Below, piece after piece: positions 11,308 through 22,520 of a stretch of 64,000 bases of DNA; position 1 is the first letter of the stretch, and every line of letters starts with the position of its first letter. This stretch comes from Archegozetes longisetosus (Eukaryota; Arthropoda; Arachnida; Sarcoptiformes; Trhypochthoniidae): NCBI GenBank assembly GCA_018873245.2, contig JAEMBT020000009.1, positions 1,116,001-1,180,000 of the forward strand, read 5' to 3'. The notes under the pieces were generated by a model. That model did not search any database. It saw only the letters and a program-made list of their open reading frames with translations, and was not told the origin of the DNA. Made by a program: the position numbers and the translations under genes.

Positions 11308-13246
11308 ATGGGTAGAAAATTAAGGAAATTCAATCCAAACGTATTGTTGCCTGAAAATGTTGTTATCGAGAGTGCTGGAACTCATTTGTATAGAATTGGA
11401 TTATCTCTATATCCAGTTGGATCAGTCAAAAGGAGTAAATTTTATAATCCTATGTTTATACTAATCATCTTTTTACAGTTAATCATTAGATGTATCATTT
11501 CATTACTATCGTTTGATGAAGATTCAGATCTACTTGAATTAATTGGCGATTTTTGTCACCTCATAAATCTTAGAGTTCATTTAAATATCGCTATGATTCT
11601 AATAACTCTTTTAGCGCTTGTACCACAAATCATTCATTATTACAATTATAAAAATGATATAAAGCCCTCATATCTCAAACCATTTGAAATGATGTCTGGT
11701 TCAGTTTCACCAAAATGTATTGGTCTCACTAATGAAGTTGAAGTTTACAAAATGATAAAAATGTCTAAAATATTATTTCCGATTTGTGAAGTTTATTCAA
11801 ATTTATTTTTCCCTCTAATAGCTTTAACGTTATCTTTTGCTTCATTTGGTCAGAAATTTTCAGTTCTAAAGTTCATTACTTTGGCTATTCCTTACAGTTT
11901 CCTTTTAGTCTTAAAAGCATTATATACACCTATGGACAACCAGAAGTTCCGTCGGAAAATCGCTATAACTTTTGATTGGCTTGATCGATTTAAATAATTT
12001 TTACACCAAATTAACCAAGAATAAATGTAGTTTCTTAAAATGTAATGTAAATGTGATTTAATTTTTTCAAACCACTATAACTTTTTTATCTTGCTGAATA
12101 TTCAAATTTCCTTCAAATCATAGAAATTAAATTTATTCTTCGTTAATTTGGTGAAAAAATTTTGAAAATCGGATTACAAAGTCAAAAGTTATAAGGATTT
12201 TGCGAGTCAACATAATTTCTGTTGCAAATCACTTGCCACGTTGACTCGGAAAATTTTTATAACTTTTAACTTTGTAATCCGATTTTCAAATTTTTTTCAC
12301 CAAATTAACGAAAAATAAATGTAATTTCTATGATTTGAAGGAAATTTGAATATTCAGCAAGATAAAAAAGTTATAGTGGTTTGAAAAAATTAAATCACAT
12401 TTACATTAAATTTTAAGAAACTACATTTATTCTTGGTTAATTTGGTGTAAAAATTATTTAAATCGATCAAGCCAATCAAAAGTTATAGCGATTTTCCGAC
12501 GGAACTTCTGGTTGTCCATAGGTGTATGTTTAATATTACTTCATGGCAATTAGTTTATTTCTATATCATTTGTTATTATTTGAAAAGTAAACTCAGAATT
12601 ATTAATGAAAAAACGAAACGAAATAATAGTCTATTGAACTAATATAAGATTATCAAATCATTGAACGCTATATATTCAGAAATCAATGAATATAATGAAA
12701 ATTATTGGTCAAAATTCTTATTCTGGTTTTGGATTTTGTCATCCATATTCACAAGTGATATGTTTTATGTATCTATATTCGGAAGAGTGGCTTTACTAGT
12801 CCGAATTGTTCTGATTGTTTCCTCGATATTCTGTACGCTAAGTCAGATATTCATCATAAACACTGCCACTTCGATTCACTTTGAAGCGAATAAGTCATAT
12901 AAATTATTGAATAAATGTTCCATTTCTTTAAGTGGGAGAATTCTATCGAGTCGACAAAAAATAAAAGTAAATATTTATCACTTACTAAATCATTTACCAA
13001 GTATTTTCATTTCATAGTTGATGTCATTCATTGAAAGGATTGGCCAGAAGAGAGTTGGATTTTATTGTTGGAAACTTTTTATTATTAACTATTTTCGTGA
13101 ATATGAAGTAAGAATTCTTTAATATTCTTTAAAAGAAATTATTTATAAAATCTTAAAGTAAGATAATAAATGTTATAATTTCTAATTTAAAGATCTTTGC
13201 CATCATTGGAATACTTTTGCTAAAGGTAATTGATATTTCATCTTAA
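11308..13246 (+). pseudogene. Gustatory-receptor-like copy 1, disrupted
   Basis: Close paralogue of the intact receptor at 19965-21327. The frame starts at 11308 and follows the paralogue to residue ~206. A 598-bp foldback transposon (11927-12524) then interrupts it, so translation would run into the element and stop at 229 codons. Receptor sequence resumes at 12527 and contains an in-frame TAA where the paralogue has a leucine codon. Without the insertion the first exon would be 353 codons, equal to the intact exon 1 apart from 8 extra N-terminal residues there. The two small C-terminal exons remain at 13018-13107 and 13193-13246 with good splice sites. A fixed insertion plus a nonsense codon makes it a pseudogene. 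Confidence 0.88.
11927..12524. mobile_element. 598-bp foldback MITE, two 285-bp arms
   Basis: Nearly the whole element is an inverted repeat: arms 11927-12211 and 12240-12524 around a 28-nt loop. Ends are CACCTATGGACAACC, flanked by TA on both sides (11925-11926, 12525-12526), as in Tc1/mariner-type insertions. The arms differ at only a few positions, which suggests a young insertion or arm homogenisation. There is no coding capacity beyond a chance extension of the receptor frame. It interrupts the coding exon of receptor copy 1. Confidence 0.9.
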
Positions 13247-14040
13247 ATCCCTATTCCTTTTCATAATGATTTGAATTGTTAAAATTTTGCTTTATTTAAT
13301 TTTGAATTAAGTATTTATTACATTATTATATCTCTATATTGTCTTTTTATATCTTCAAATTAAGTCGTAATTAATGTATGCTTATACTTGCTTTTGATAT
13401 GTTGTCGCATGTTTTGAAGATATAAAAGGGAGCGTATTCGTTGTTATGTGCATTATTGTCATTAGTAGTATAACTATTGTTACTATTATTATTGTTAAAC
13501 AGCGGAAAGTAAGTTCTTACTTGCTTGCTTTTTTACTTAAAAAGTGCGTTTTGAACTCGTGCTTGCTTATTCTAACACTTCAGAGTTTTAGTACTTAATC
13601 TTAAATATTTAGTTGTAATCCTTATAATTATAAGCTTATTCAACCAAATATTTTTCTTAGAAATTGAAATTCAAACTATATTATGGAGATTTGAAGACCT
13701 TTGAACTATTTCTCATAATAATTTGTGCAATGCTTTCCTCAAATTTTATCTATAGATTTGATAGATTTCAATCGCGAGTAACCTCAGTTAATTCTGAGTA
13801 AAAAAATTAGTCATTTCATAGAAAGGCTTACTCTAGTTTTTAAAACACTGAAACTTTAATTTGAAATCAATCTAAAAAACCTTAAATCTGTATTAATATT
13901 GAATTATCACGGTAAAGACGACATTAGTTGTTGTTTTACATTCTTATATATAATATAATTCTTAGGAAAATACAAATAAAACGTGCTTATTTCTATCCTT
14001 ATTTCAAAATATTTTTGTGCTTTTTTAAGAACTGTTTTAG
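13247..14040. other. No gene seen
   Basis: AT-rich spacer after receptor copy 1. The part just past 13246 resembles the 3' flanks of the other receptor copies. No exon or transposon ends recognised. Confidence 0.4.
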
Positions 14041-14800
14041 AAAGAACGATGACAAACCCTGCCTATCAATTTTATAATTACAAATATAATTATTTATATT
14101 TATATTAATCTAAAAGTGGGGCCCGCCCTCCTCCCCCACCAAACACCCCCTAATGGTCGCCGCTAATACTTACTCTTGTTCCTCCAATTCCACGCAGATA
14201 TTATTTAAAAATTCTGCGGGAATTGGTATCTTGGGTAAATGTCGGGCATACCCGAGAAACCACAGAACTGTCGCGATGTGCGCACAACATCCGACAGTTC
14301 TAAGGCCCCGGATACAAGAGCAAGTATAGTAAGAGACAGAATCGACACCTACCTCCTCTCTGTCTATTAGAATATATACAAAGTATTGAGAGGAGGCTCT
14401 GTGTCGAGACTAAATCTTTATGGTCTATATGTATTTTTTAAGGCTAAATCCGAATCTGAAGTCCAAATCCTTTTATATAGAATATTTTTCGAGATATTTG
14501 AATTTTTATATTAAATTTTCGATTTTAACTTTTTATATAAATGATACATGATTTCGATGTAGAATTTAACGCTGATTACAAATATGTAAACCATTTCCCG
14601 ATACCTCTAATATTCACTGAATAAATCGATATTTAAATATGTTTCATAACTTTGAAGCCACCTAGCGGCTAAACTATAAGTTGTACCGAGGTGGGCCCAT
14701 TGACACTTTTGATCAGGCTTGTGATCTCTATTAAAATATGTCATTAGTTCTGGATTGCATCAATAGGCAAAATCCCATAGACTTATTGGCATCGTTCTTT
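14041..14800. mobile_element. 760-bp TIR element, family member 1
   Basis: Bounded by AAAGAACGATG and its exact reverse complement CATCGTTCTTT. A second copy in the opposite orientation lies at 25166-25803 and aligns along most of its length, including a GC-rich block with GGGGCCCGCCCTCC near 14117 and the rest of the interior. No transposase frame is seen, so it is probably non-autonomous. It sits immediately upstream of the remaining sequence of receptor copy 2, which begins with TTATTATTTTGGG. Confidence 0.75.
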
Positions 14801-14890
14801 ATTATTTTGGGTGTTCCTAATAGTTTGCTTTTGTACATAAGCATAATGTGTATGTTTAATTTTATTTTCTGGCAATTGATTTATTTATAT

Positions 14891-15422
14891 ATAGTTAGCT
14901 CAGCAGGTTCATGGATTAGATAGTTTTAAACAAGTTTTATTAAAATTTTTTACATATAACTCAAAAATAGTCTCCTAAGGCTTGAATGCATCGCACCGTT
15001 CGATTCTGCTATTTCTCAGAGACTTCCCGCCACTCTTGTTTTGAAATCGATGCAAAGTAGTCAGTGACAGCTATTTCAATAAAATAGCTGTCAGTGACTA
15101 CTATAATTTAAATGAAAATATATTTGAAATTTAATTCAAAATATATTTTCTCCCAGTGCTCCGTTGATCTCTTCAAGACATTATCAGGGCTTAAGTTTCT
15201 CTTCAAATTGTACGCGATAAGCACACAAAGATCCTTTTTTCGAATTTTATCGAAATTTTAAACATTATGTTATTTAATATAATCACAGAATTTTAAAAAT
15301 CACTCAGTTATGACGAAAGATCAGGCATGCGCATTAGAAAAGGCGAAGATTAAATATATCTAATCAGAATTTTGATAAGAATTCTAGTTTATCTGAATCC
15401 ATGAACTTATTGAACAAACCAA
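14891..15422. mobile_element. Mariner derivative, internally deleted
   Basis: Ends pair as ATAGTTAGCTCAGCAGG and TTGGTTTGTTCAATAAG, both continuing into GTTCATGGATT, a style known from mellifera-type mariners. On the minus strand about 14930-15100 gives a transposase-like C-terminus (NRTVRCIQALGDYF). A 21-bp near-perfect hairpin (AGTAGTCAGTGACAGC) lies at about 15055-15105. Exact target bases are blurred. Confidence 0.55.
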
Positions 15423-15490
15423 TATTTGAAAAGTAAACTAAGAGTTATTAATGAAAGAATGAAACAAAACAAAAGAGCAATGAACTTATA

Positions 15491-16750
15491 TCAAGTCTCC
15501 AAATAATTAATGTCGTATTTTTTAACAAATGGAAAAAAGTCTTTTATTTAAAGTCAAACAAAGTTTAATCAATCATATAATTTCCCTCATTATCTATGAT
15601 AGTCTCCCATCTTTTCACTAAATCTTCAATACCCTTTTTAAAAAAAACGGGTGGTTTTGACGCAAAAAACAATGTCAAGTCTTGTTTCACTTCTTCATTT
15701 TCATATTCCTTTTCATTCAAATGATGTTGTAATGAGCGAAACAGATGGTAATCAGTGGGTGCCATATCAGGTGAGTACGGCGGGTGCGGGAGGACTTCCC
15801 ATCTCAAGTCCCTGATTTTTTCTTGGGTCAAACGCGCGACATGAGGGCGAGCATTGTCGTGGAGGAAGAGAATCCCTTTCCTATTGACCAGTGCCGGGCG
15901 ATTCTGAATCGGACATTGGTTTAGTCGATCCAATTGTTGGCAGTAAATGTCAGCAGTAATGGTCTGATTTGGATTCATTAACTCAAAGTGAATGACTTCT
16001 CTCATGTCCCACCAGATGCATAGTAGAATCTTTTGAGGGGTGTAGTTCAGCTTTAGGTGTGGGAACGGGCTTCTGTCCACAACTTAACCATTGTTTTTTA
16101 CGTTTAATGTTGACGTAAAGAATCCATTTCTCGTCACCGGTCACTATTCGATCCAAAAAAGGCTCTCGTGTTTGGCGCGTGAGAAGAGAAGAAGCAATTG
16201 TCAATCTTTGCCTGAGATTCTCACTGTTGAGCTTATGAGGTACCCAAACACCTCCTTTCGATATTTTCCCGAGTTGATGGAGATGAAGTCGCACTGTCTC
16301 CTGAGAGACGTTGAGAATGTTAGCCATATCCTGACAATTTTGACGTGGGTCGGATTCGACGAGAGCTTTCAGCGCTTCGATATCGATTTTGATAGGGGCC
16401 CCCCTACCGGCTCTATCTTCGAGACTGAGGTCTCCTGACCGAAATTTTGCGAACCATCGCTGACATTTGCGAATGTCCAGCACATCTCTATAAACTTCGC
16501 AAATGTTTTTAGTGGCCACAGTGGCGTTATTTCCTTTTTAAAACTCATAAAGCATAATATGCCGTAAATTAATCTCATCGGAAGCCATGTTTAAACATTA
16601 ATGAGTGAAGTTTACCTAATCAACTATGAGCATTAGTTACTCATTTTAATGAGTAATGTGTTTAATTAACTTTTTAGAATATTTTATAAAAGTTTCATCC
16701 ATTCAATTAAACCCATTCAAAAAAACGACATTAATTATTTGGAGACCTGA
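15491..16750 (-). mobile_element. Mariner transposon, 1260 bp, TA target
   Basis: Inverted ends TCAAGTCTCCAAATAATTAA and TCAGGTCTCCAAATAATTAA, flanked by TA at 15489-15490 and 16751-16752. Closing the gap restores the receptor sequence GAACTTATATAAGATT, which matches copy 1. The transposase lies on the minus strand. Both ends are well preserved, so it is a full-length but inactive element. Confidence 0.93.
15565..16588 (-). pseudogene. Mariner transposase, inactivated (DD34D)
   Basis: Cut-and-paste transposase of the mariner family, about 341 codons. It starts at the ATG at 16588 (MASDEINLRHIMLYEF). An in-frame TAA follows at codon 17, in place of the usual lysine after EF. The N-terminal HTH region follows, then TGDEKWILY with the first catalytic Asp. 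A frameshift lies near 16030-16050, after GQKPVPTPKAELH. The second frame then gives WWDMREVIHFE, LHDNARPH with the second Asp, and SPDMAPTDYHLF with the third Asp 34 residues later. The stop at 15565 follows EGNYMID. One nonsense codon and one frameshift mean no active enzyme. Confidence 0.92.
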
Positions 16751-17410
16751 TATAAGATTATCAAATCATTGAGCAATATCAACTCAAAAATCAATCAATA
16801 TAGTAAAATTTATTAATCGAAATTCTTATTTAGGGTTTGAGTCTTGTCATTTACATACATTAGTAATATTCTATATGTACCTATGTTTGGACGAATGACT
16901 TTAATGATCAGAATTTTTATTACTGCCGTTGCAATAATCTTTACGCTAAGTCAGATATTCATCATAAACTTAGCCACTTTAATTCATTTTTTGAGCAATT
17001 AAGTCATATAAATTATTGAATAGTTGTTTCATTTCCTTAAGTTGTAGAATTATAGTAGCCGAAAAATAAAAATAATATCTATCACTTACCAAATTACATA
17101 TCTAGTTTTTTAACTCATAGTAGATGCCATTCACTAAAGAAATTGTTCAGTAAAGAGCTGGATTTTATTGTTGGAAACTATTTATTATTAAATATTTTCG
17201 TGAATATATTAGAATTCTCTAATTTTGTTTTTAAAAAACGACTTGTGGAACTTTTAAATAAGATAATAGTTATTATAATTTCCAACTTGAAGATTATTGC
17301 CTTCATGAAAATATTTTCCTGAAGATAATTAATATTTCATCATAAATCCCTATTCATTTTCATAATAGTTGATATATTAAAAAATTACATTATCATATTT
17401 AAGATGAAAA

Positions 17411-17590
17411 ATTTATTGCTTAATCAACCTATTTTCGGGAATATGAAGTAAGAATTCTCTAATTTTCTTTAAAAAATTACATATCGAACTTTCAAATACG
17501 ATAATAATTGTTATAATTTCAAACATGAAGATCATTGCCCTCGTTAGAATACTTTTACTGAAGATTACTGGTATTTCATCATAAATCTCT
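17411..17590 (+). pseudogene. Extra 3'-end fragment of a receptor copy
   Basis: A second set of receptor tail pieces follows copy 2: the end of an exon 2 with its donor (GGGAATATGAAGTAAG, about 17435-17450) and an exon-3-like segment at about 17529-17585 ending in a stop. Downstream to about 17960 the sequence matches the 3' flank of the intact gene (21530-21850). It looks like a footprint of unequal crossing-over. Confidence 0.7.
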
Positions 17591-18511
17591 ATTCTTTTTC
17601 ATAATGATTGAAATTGTCTAAAAAACACTTGATTTGCGTAAGAGAGCAGACCTTTGAATAGTTGTAATCAATAAAAGTGAATTATGCTTATATTTAGAAG
17701 TAGCTCATGTCGGTTTAAAATTAACTCAAAACTTAAATATCAAACTTATGCTTCGCTTTGGAACTCGTTCATAAAAATGAATTGACAAAATCTGTACCAT
17801 TAAAGTTTATTTACAAATTTAATCGAATTCAACTTTTAACTTAATTACTTATGAATCATGTGATTCAATGAATAGAATGCAGTCATTTTTAATGTATAGC
17901 CAATTATAAATATCCTCTAATAAAAATGTTTTCAAAAAAGTGAATAATATTAAGTGATGGATTGGAGTAAATTGTTTGCATACAGGATTTGTGAACAGTT
18001 TAATTATGTAAATTAAAACTAATTTGGTCACTTTAATCCGTTTTTAGTTTGTTTTAAGTGAGAGCCATTATCTTTAGTGGTAGCTCGGTATCGCTTTTTG
18101 TCAAGATTTGGATACTAGTTTAGCCATTTCAAGTGTTATTGTTGATTAAACATCTCGATATGCTTTTCGTAAACCATTTCCAGTTTCGGTTTCTTATGAA
18201 ATAATTTTTGTTTTGAATGTCCAATTCAAAAATGGTCTAATGGACTGCAGTCAGGACTTTTCACGGGTATTTCCTCTTTCCTTATGAAGCAGGTACCCGT
18301 TCTTAATTGAATTATTACTTTTCTATAGCTTCCTACATGTTTTTATAGTTGCCGTACATGGTTATCAGCTTCGGGACTGTTTTCCTTCGGCATTATTAAT
18401 CACAATTAAAAATAGGTTTGTTCATTTTTTTCACACAACACGTAGACTTCATAAATATATAGATATGATGTATGTGTTAATTCTAAAAGTAGATTTATTT
18501 AAATTAGTTAG
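17591..18511. other. Duplicated 3' flank; no gene
   Basis: To about 17960 this parallels the 3' flank of the intact receptor gene. The 60-codon minus-strand frame at 17849-18031 is in that flank and is taken as chance. From 18050 to 18511 nothing is recognised. Confidence 0.5.
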
Positions 18512-18680
18512 ATGACATTACAGCGCAAACGACACTACTGCGTAAACGACAATACCGCTCAAGACGCTAACGCGCAAACTACACTACCGAGCGGTAGTGT
18601 CATTTGCGTGGTAATGTCGCACGCGGTGTTTGCGATGTAATTTATACACTGGAATGTCGTGTTAGGGCTGTTGGCATGAA
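18512..18680. repeat. GCGCAAACGACACTACC repeat cluster with inversion
   Basis: A GC-richer patch carries a ~28-bp unit, GACATTACAGCGCAAACGAC plus ACTACTGC, in direct orientation at 18512, degraded repeats to about 18590, and the same unit inverted at 18594-18622. The centre (ACACTACCGAGCGGTAGTGT) is palindromic. The core is shared with 7736-7865 and about 45155-45175. Confidence 0.55.
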
Positions 18681-19964
18681 ATTTAGCACTATTTGGTTTA
18701 AACATCAAGAATAAGTAACTTTTGCATAATTTTAAAAATTATGAATTTTAAGCATTTTTTTACTTATGCGAACAGATATGTTAAAAGTACTAATATACTG
18801 TAAACTGAAATCAAAATATTAAACAAGATATCATTTGGTAATATATTCCAGGGAAAAAATTATTCAAAGCATTCTATTTGTCGGACTTGATAATAAAAAT
18901 TACAATTATTTACTGATTATTGTTTATTAAGTTTATTCTTTATTTGATTTTAAATGTTATCGTAAAGTTGACGATCCTACTGTTACTTCAATTTGGATGT
19001 TATTCACATTTACTCAAAACTAATTCATATTTGACTGTGTTCTTTGACAAGCCTTTAGAGTCTTAGTATTATTATTTCGAAATCAATTTTAAATTCCTAA
19101 AAAAAAGATTTACATCTTTTGGAATTAAATATCCCAAAAATATTAACTTATATAACAAATAAAGGAATATTTAACGAGGAAAATCTAAAGGTATCTCTTT
19201 TGCAATCAAGGCAATAAACTCAAAGTGTATATCAAATTTTCGGGTTTTATCATTTTTATATTCAAATCTTGTTTTCTGTAACAATTTATACTTTTTAAAT
19301 AGATAATGAAATTATCATAAATAAACTTATAAATATTGATTTCATGTTACTTTATGTTTTAAGGAAACTTTCACTTAATTTTAATTTATACTTAAAATTC
19401 AAATGAAAAGGCATGAGTAATTGTAATTAACTCCCAATCTAAGTATAGCAGCGGCTACTATTATAATAGTATTTTAAATTTTGGAGACTTTACTTAACAC
19501 TAATTAAAAAATGAAAACTTTTTCAATCTATTAAATATTAAAACTGAATAAACCTTATTTCTTGGATGGAAAACGATTTCTCAATTCAATTCTATTTGCT
19601 ACTTACAAAACTTGATAATGGATTTTTGAAGTACATGAAAAGTGTCTGACTTACCATTCAAAAAATAGAAGTGAGAAAATTAAATTTTGTGAATGACTTT
19701 TCTAAATGTATAAATTGATATCTGACATGTAACATAAACTTGATAAAATAATATTCACATTATGACTTATATATAAATTTGAAGAAAAGATAATATATTT
19801 TCATAGTCAAAAGAGCAAAAATGATCAATAAGCACGAAATATATTAATCAAACTTCTTATTTATTCGATAATATCAAACTTTTCAAGAGATATTTACGTT
19901 TTATGTTTGCATTCCATTCAAGATATCTAAAAGTTAGCTGAAAGACTGAAAAATATCAATTGTT
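18681..19964. other. No gene; includes 5' flank of receptor copy 3
   Basis: From about 19605 the sequence matches the upstream flank of copy 1 (10260-10536), so it probably includes the shared receptor promoter region. The rest is AT-rich and unrecognised. Confidence 0.5.
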
Positions 19965-21327
19965 ATGGATAAAAAATTTAGGAAAAATAAGATAGGATGG
20001 ATAAGAAAATTCAATCCTAACGAGTTGTTGCCTGAAAATGTTGTTATTGAGAGTGCTGGAACTCATTTGTATAGAATTGGATTATCTCTATATCCAGTTG
20101 GATCAGTCAAAAGGAGTAAATTTTATAATCCTATGTTTATACTAATCTTGTTATTACAGTTAATCATTAGATGTAGCATTTCATTGCTATTGACTGATGA
20201 AGATTCAAATCTACTCGAATTAATTGGCGACTTTACTCACTTCATAAATCTTAGAGTTCACTTGAATATCTGTGCAATTCTAACAGATCTTTTAGCACTT
20301 GTACCACAAATCATTCATTATTACAATTTCAAGAATGGTATAAAGCCCTCATATCTCAAACCATTTGAAATGTTTTCTGGTTTGGTTTCACCAAAAAGTA
20401 TTGGTCTCACAAATGAAGTAGAAATTTATAAAATGATAAAAGTGTTGAAGATTTCATTTCTTGTTTGTGAAGTCTATTCAAATTTAATGTTACCTCTATT
20501 AGCTTTGTTAATATCTCTAACTTCGTATGGTCTGAATGTTTCAGTCTTAAAGTTTATTATTTTGGGTGTTCCTTACAGTTTGCTTCTTTGCATAAGTGTA
20601 ACGTATATGTTCAATTTTATTTCATGGCAATTGATTTATTTTTATATAATTTGTTATTACTTGAAAAGTAAACTCAGAGTCATTAATGAAAAGCTCAAAC
20701 AAAATAATAGACTATTGAAGTTATATGAGATTGTCAAATCATTGGACTCTATCTATTCAGAAATCAATGAATACAATAATAATTATTGGTCAAAATACTT
20801 ATTCTGGGTTTGGATTTTGTCATCTATATACATAAGTAACGCATTATATATTTCTATGTTCGTAACAGTGACTTTACTGATAAGAATTATTGTCGTTGCT
20901 GCTGCGATAATCTTCACTCTAAGTCAAATATTCATTGTAAACACAGTCACCTCAGTTCATTTTGAAGCAAATAAGTCATATAAATTATTGAATTCTCGTT
21001 TCATTTCTTTAAATGGAAGAATTCTATCGAATCGCCAAAAAATAAAAGTAAATATCTATCACTTATGAAATTATATATCAAGTTTTTCTCAATTCATAGT
21101 TGATGTCATTCATTGAAAGAATTGGTCAGAAAAGGGTTGGATTTTATTGTTGGAAACTATTTATTATTAACTACTTTAGTGTATATGAAGTAAGAACTTT
21201 CTAATTTTCTTAAAAAATGATTTGCAGAACTTTAAAAAAGATATTAATAATTGTTATAATTTCAAACATGAAGATCATTGCCTTCATTGGAATACTTTTC
21301 CTGAAGATAACTGAAGTTTCATCCTAA
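19965..21327 (+). CDS. Gustatory-receptor-like 7TM protein, intact
   Basis: Predicted multi-pass chemosensory receptor of the insect/mite gustatory-receptor type, acting at the plasma membrane of sensory cells; ligand unknown. Exons 19965-21047, 21100-21189 and 21274-21327, all phase 0, give 408 aa, the usual family size. Exon 1 encodes six hydrophobic segments and the intracellular loop with ANKSYKLLNSRF. The second exon encodes GQKRVGFYCWKLFIINYF, which has the Gly-Phe pattern expected before TM7, and the third supplies the last hydrophobic stretch. Two tandem neighbours are dead copies, so this is the surviving member here. The receptor-family call rests on topology, exon layout and the C-terminal pattern, not on a database match. 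A divergent orphan 7TM family is the alternative. Confidence 0.8.
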
Positions 21328-22520
21328 ATTTCGATTTACTTTTCATAATGATTCAATTTATTGAAAAATAGTTTTATTATTTTTAATATTAGATACTTGT
21401 TGATTAGTCAACACTTGTGTCAAATGTTTGTATCAATCAATAAATTATAAATCATACTATGTAATGATTGTACTATAATATCAATTGAAAGACGTTTTTT
21501 AGACTTGTTTGCATTAATCATACTTCATTTGCCTAAGAGTGTACACCTTTGAAGGTTTTATTTAGAAAAGTCAAAAATGGTTATATTTAGAAATAGCTTG
21601 TATCGATTAAAGTGTAAAAATCAAACTTATGCTTCACTTTCAATCTATTAAATAAAATTGAATTAACACAATCTATAAATACAAGTAGTATAAAAGATGA
21701 ATTTACAGGCTTAATCCAAATTAACGTTTAATTCAATTTAATTAAAAATCATGTGATTAATGCTTAAAATGCAATAATGTTTAAGTGCCCATTATGAATA
21801 TCCTTTAATAAAAGTATGTCTTCATAAAGATGCATAATATTAAGGGTGATTGATTGAACCAAGTTATTAACGTGTCTTCTAAACCTTATATCAATTAATT
21901 TGATATTATAATCATATAAATGTTATCTGAAATAATTTCAAATTAGTTTCCCTAAAATTATTTACTACACAAATGAAGTACAGACTCACAAAATCAATAA
22001 AATTTCGAAATTATCGTTTTTATTATGAGAACTTCTCTAAAACTCGAATTTACTGCAATTGGTGTTTTATTTTTATTGAGAGTCTTTAAATTTACGTCAC
22101 TATAAAGTAACATTGTTATTTGACTGGTCTGAATCGAAGCAGTTTGCAGACTTTGGCTCTAGTCATTACTCTTTTATGTTAACTGTACTCTGCCATCTTA
22201 TGAAAAAAGAATAACGTAAGTACAATAGTGGGTAAAAGAGCGGTTTTTAGGACAGGTATTCTGCCGCACTATTTGGCCCAAGTGTAAGACAATACAACGA
22301 AGTACCAAAAGTTCAATTATTTTAATCCATATTCCACGAAACTATTTATAATTAATAGAGTATAAATAAATTATATCACCTAAAACTTATTGTAATTAAT
22401 AAATATAAAAACTTTAACTTAATTAAAGGTAAATAGTCATTATATTCATAGCCAAACGAGTTATAGTTAATATTCCAAGCTCTTAATACGAAAGCCTACA
22501 CGATTTTGCTTGCGATTGTA
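21328..22520. other. 3' flank of receptor; no gene
   Basis: To about 21860 it is the flank also seen after copy 2. Beyond that I see no exon, RNA gene or paired repeat ends. Confidence 0.45.

Larger units (their letters stand above)
14801..17340 (+). pseudogene. Gustatory-receptor-like copy 2, transposon-shattered
   Basis: Three blocks match the intact receptor in order: 14801-14890 (TM region with FNFIFWQLIYLY), 15423-15490, and 16751-17100 (the last TM regions, with several frame and stop defects). Exon-2-like sequence follows at about 17121-17210 and exon-3-like at about 17290-17340. The gaps are filled by a short mariner derivative and by a 1260-bp mariner. The 5' half of the gene is missing, replaced by the 760-bp TIR element. 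It cannot encode a receptor. Confidence 0.85.

Noticed and set aside
11308-11997. Short 229-aa receptor as a functional truncated protein
   Set aside because: Its last 23 codons come from the foldback transposon and it lacks the last TM segments.
16091-16438. Plus-strand 115-codon frame
   Set aside because: It is the antisense shadow of the mariner transposase.
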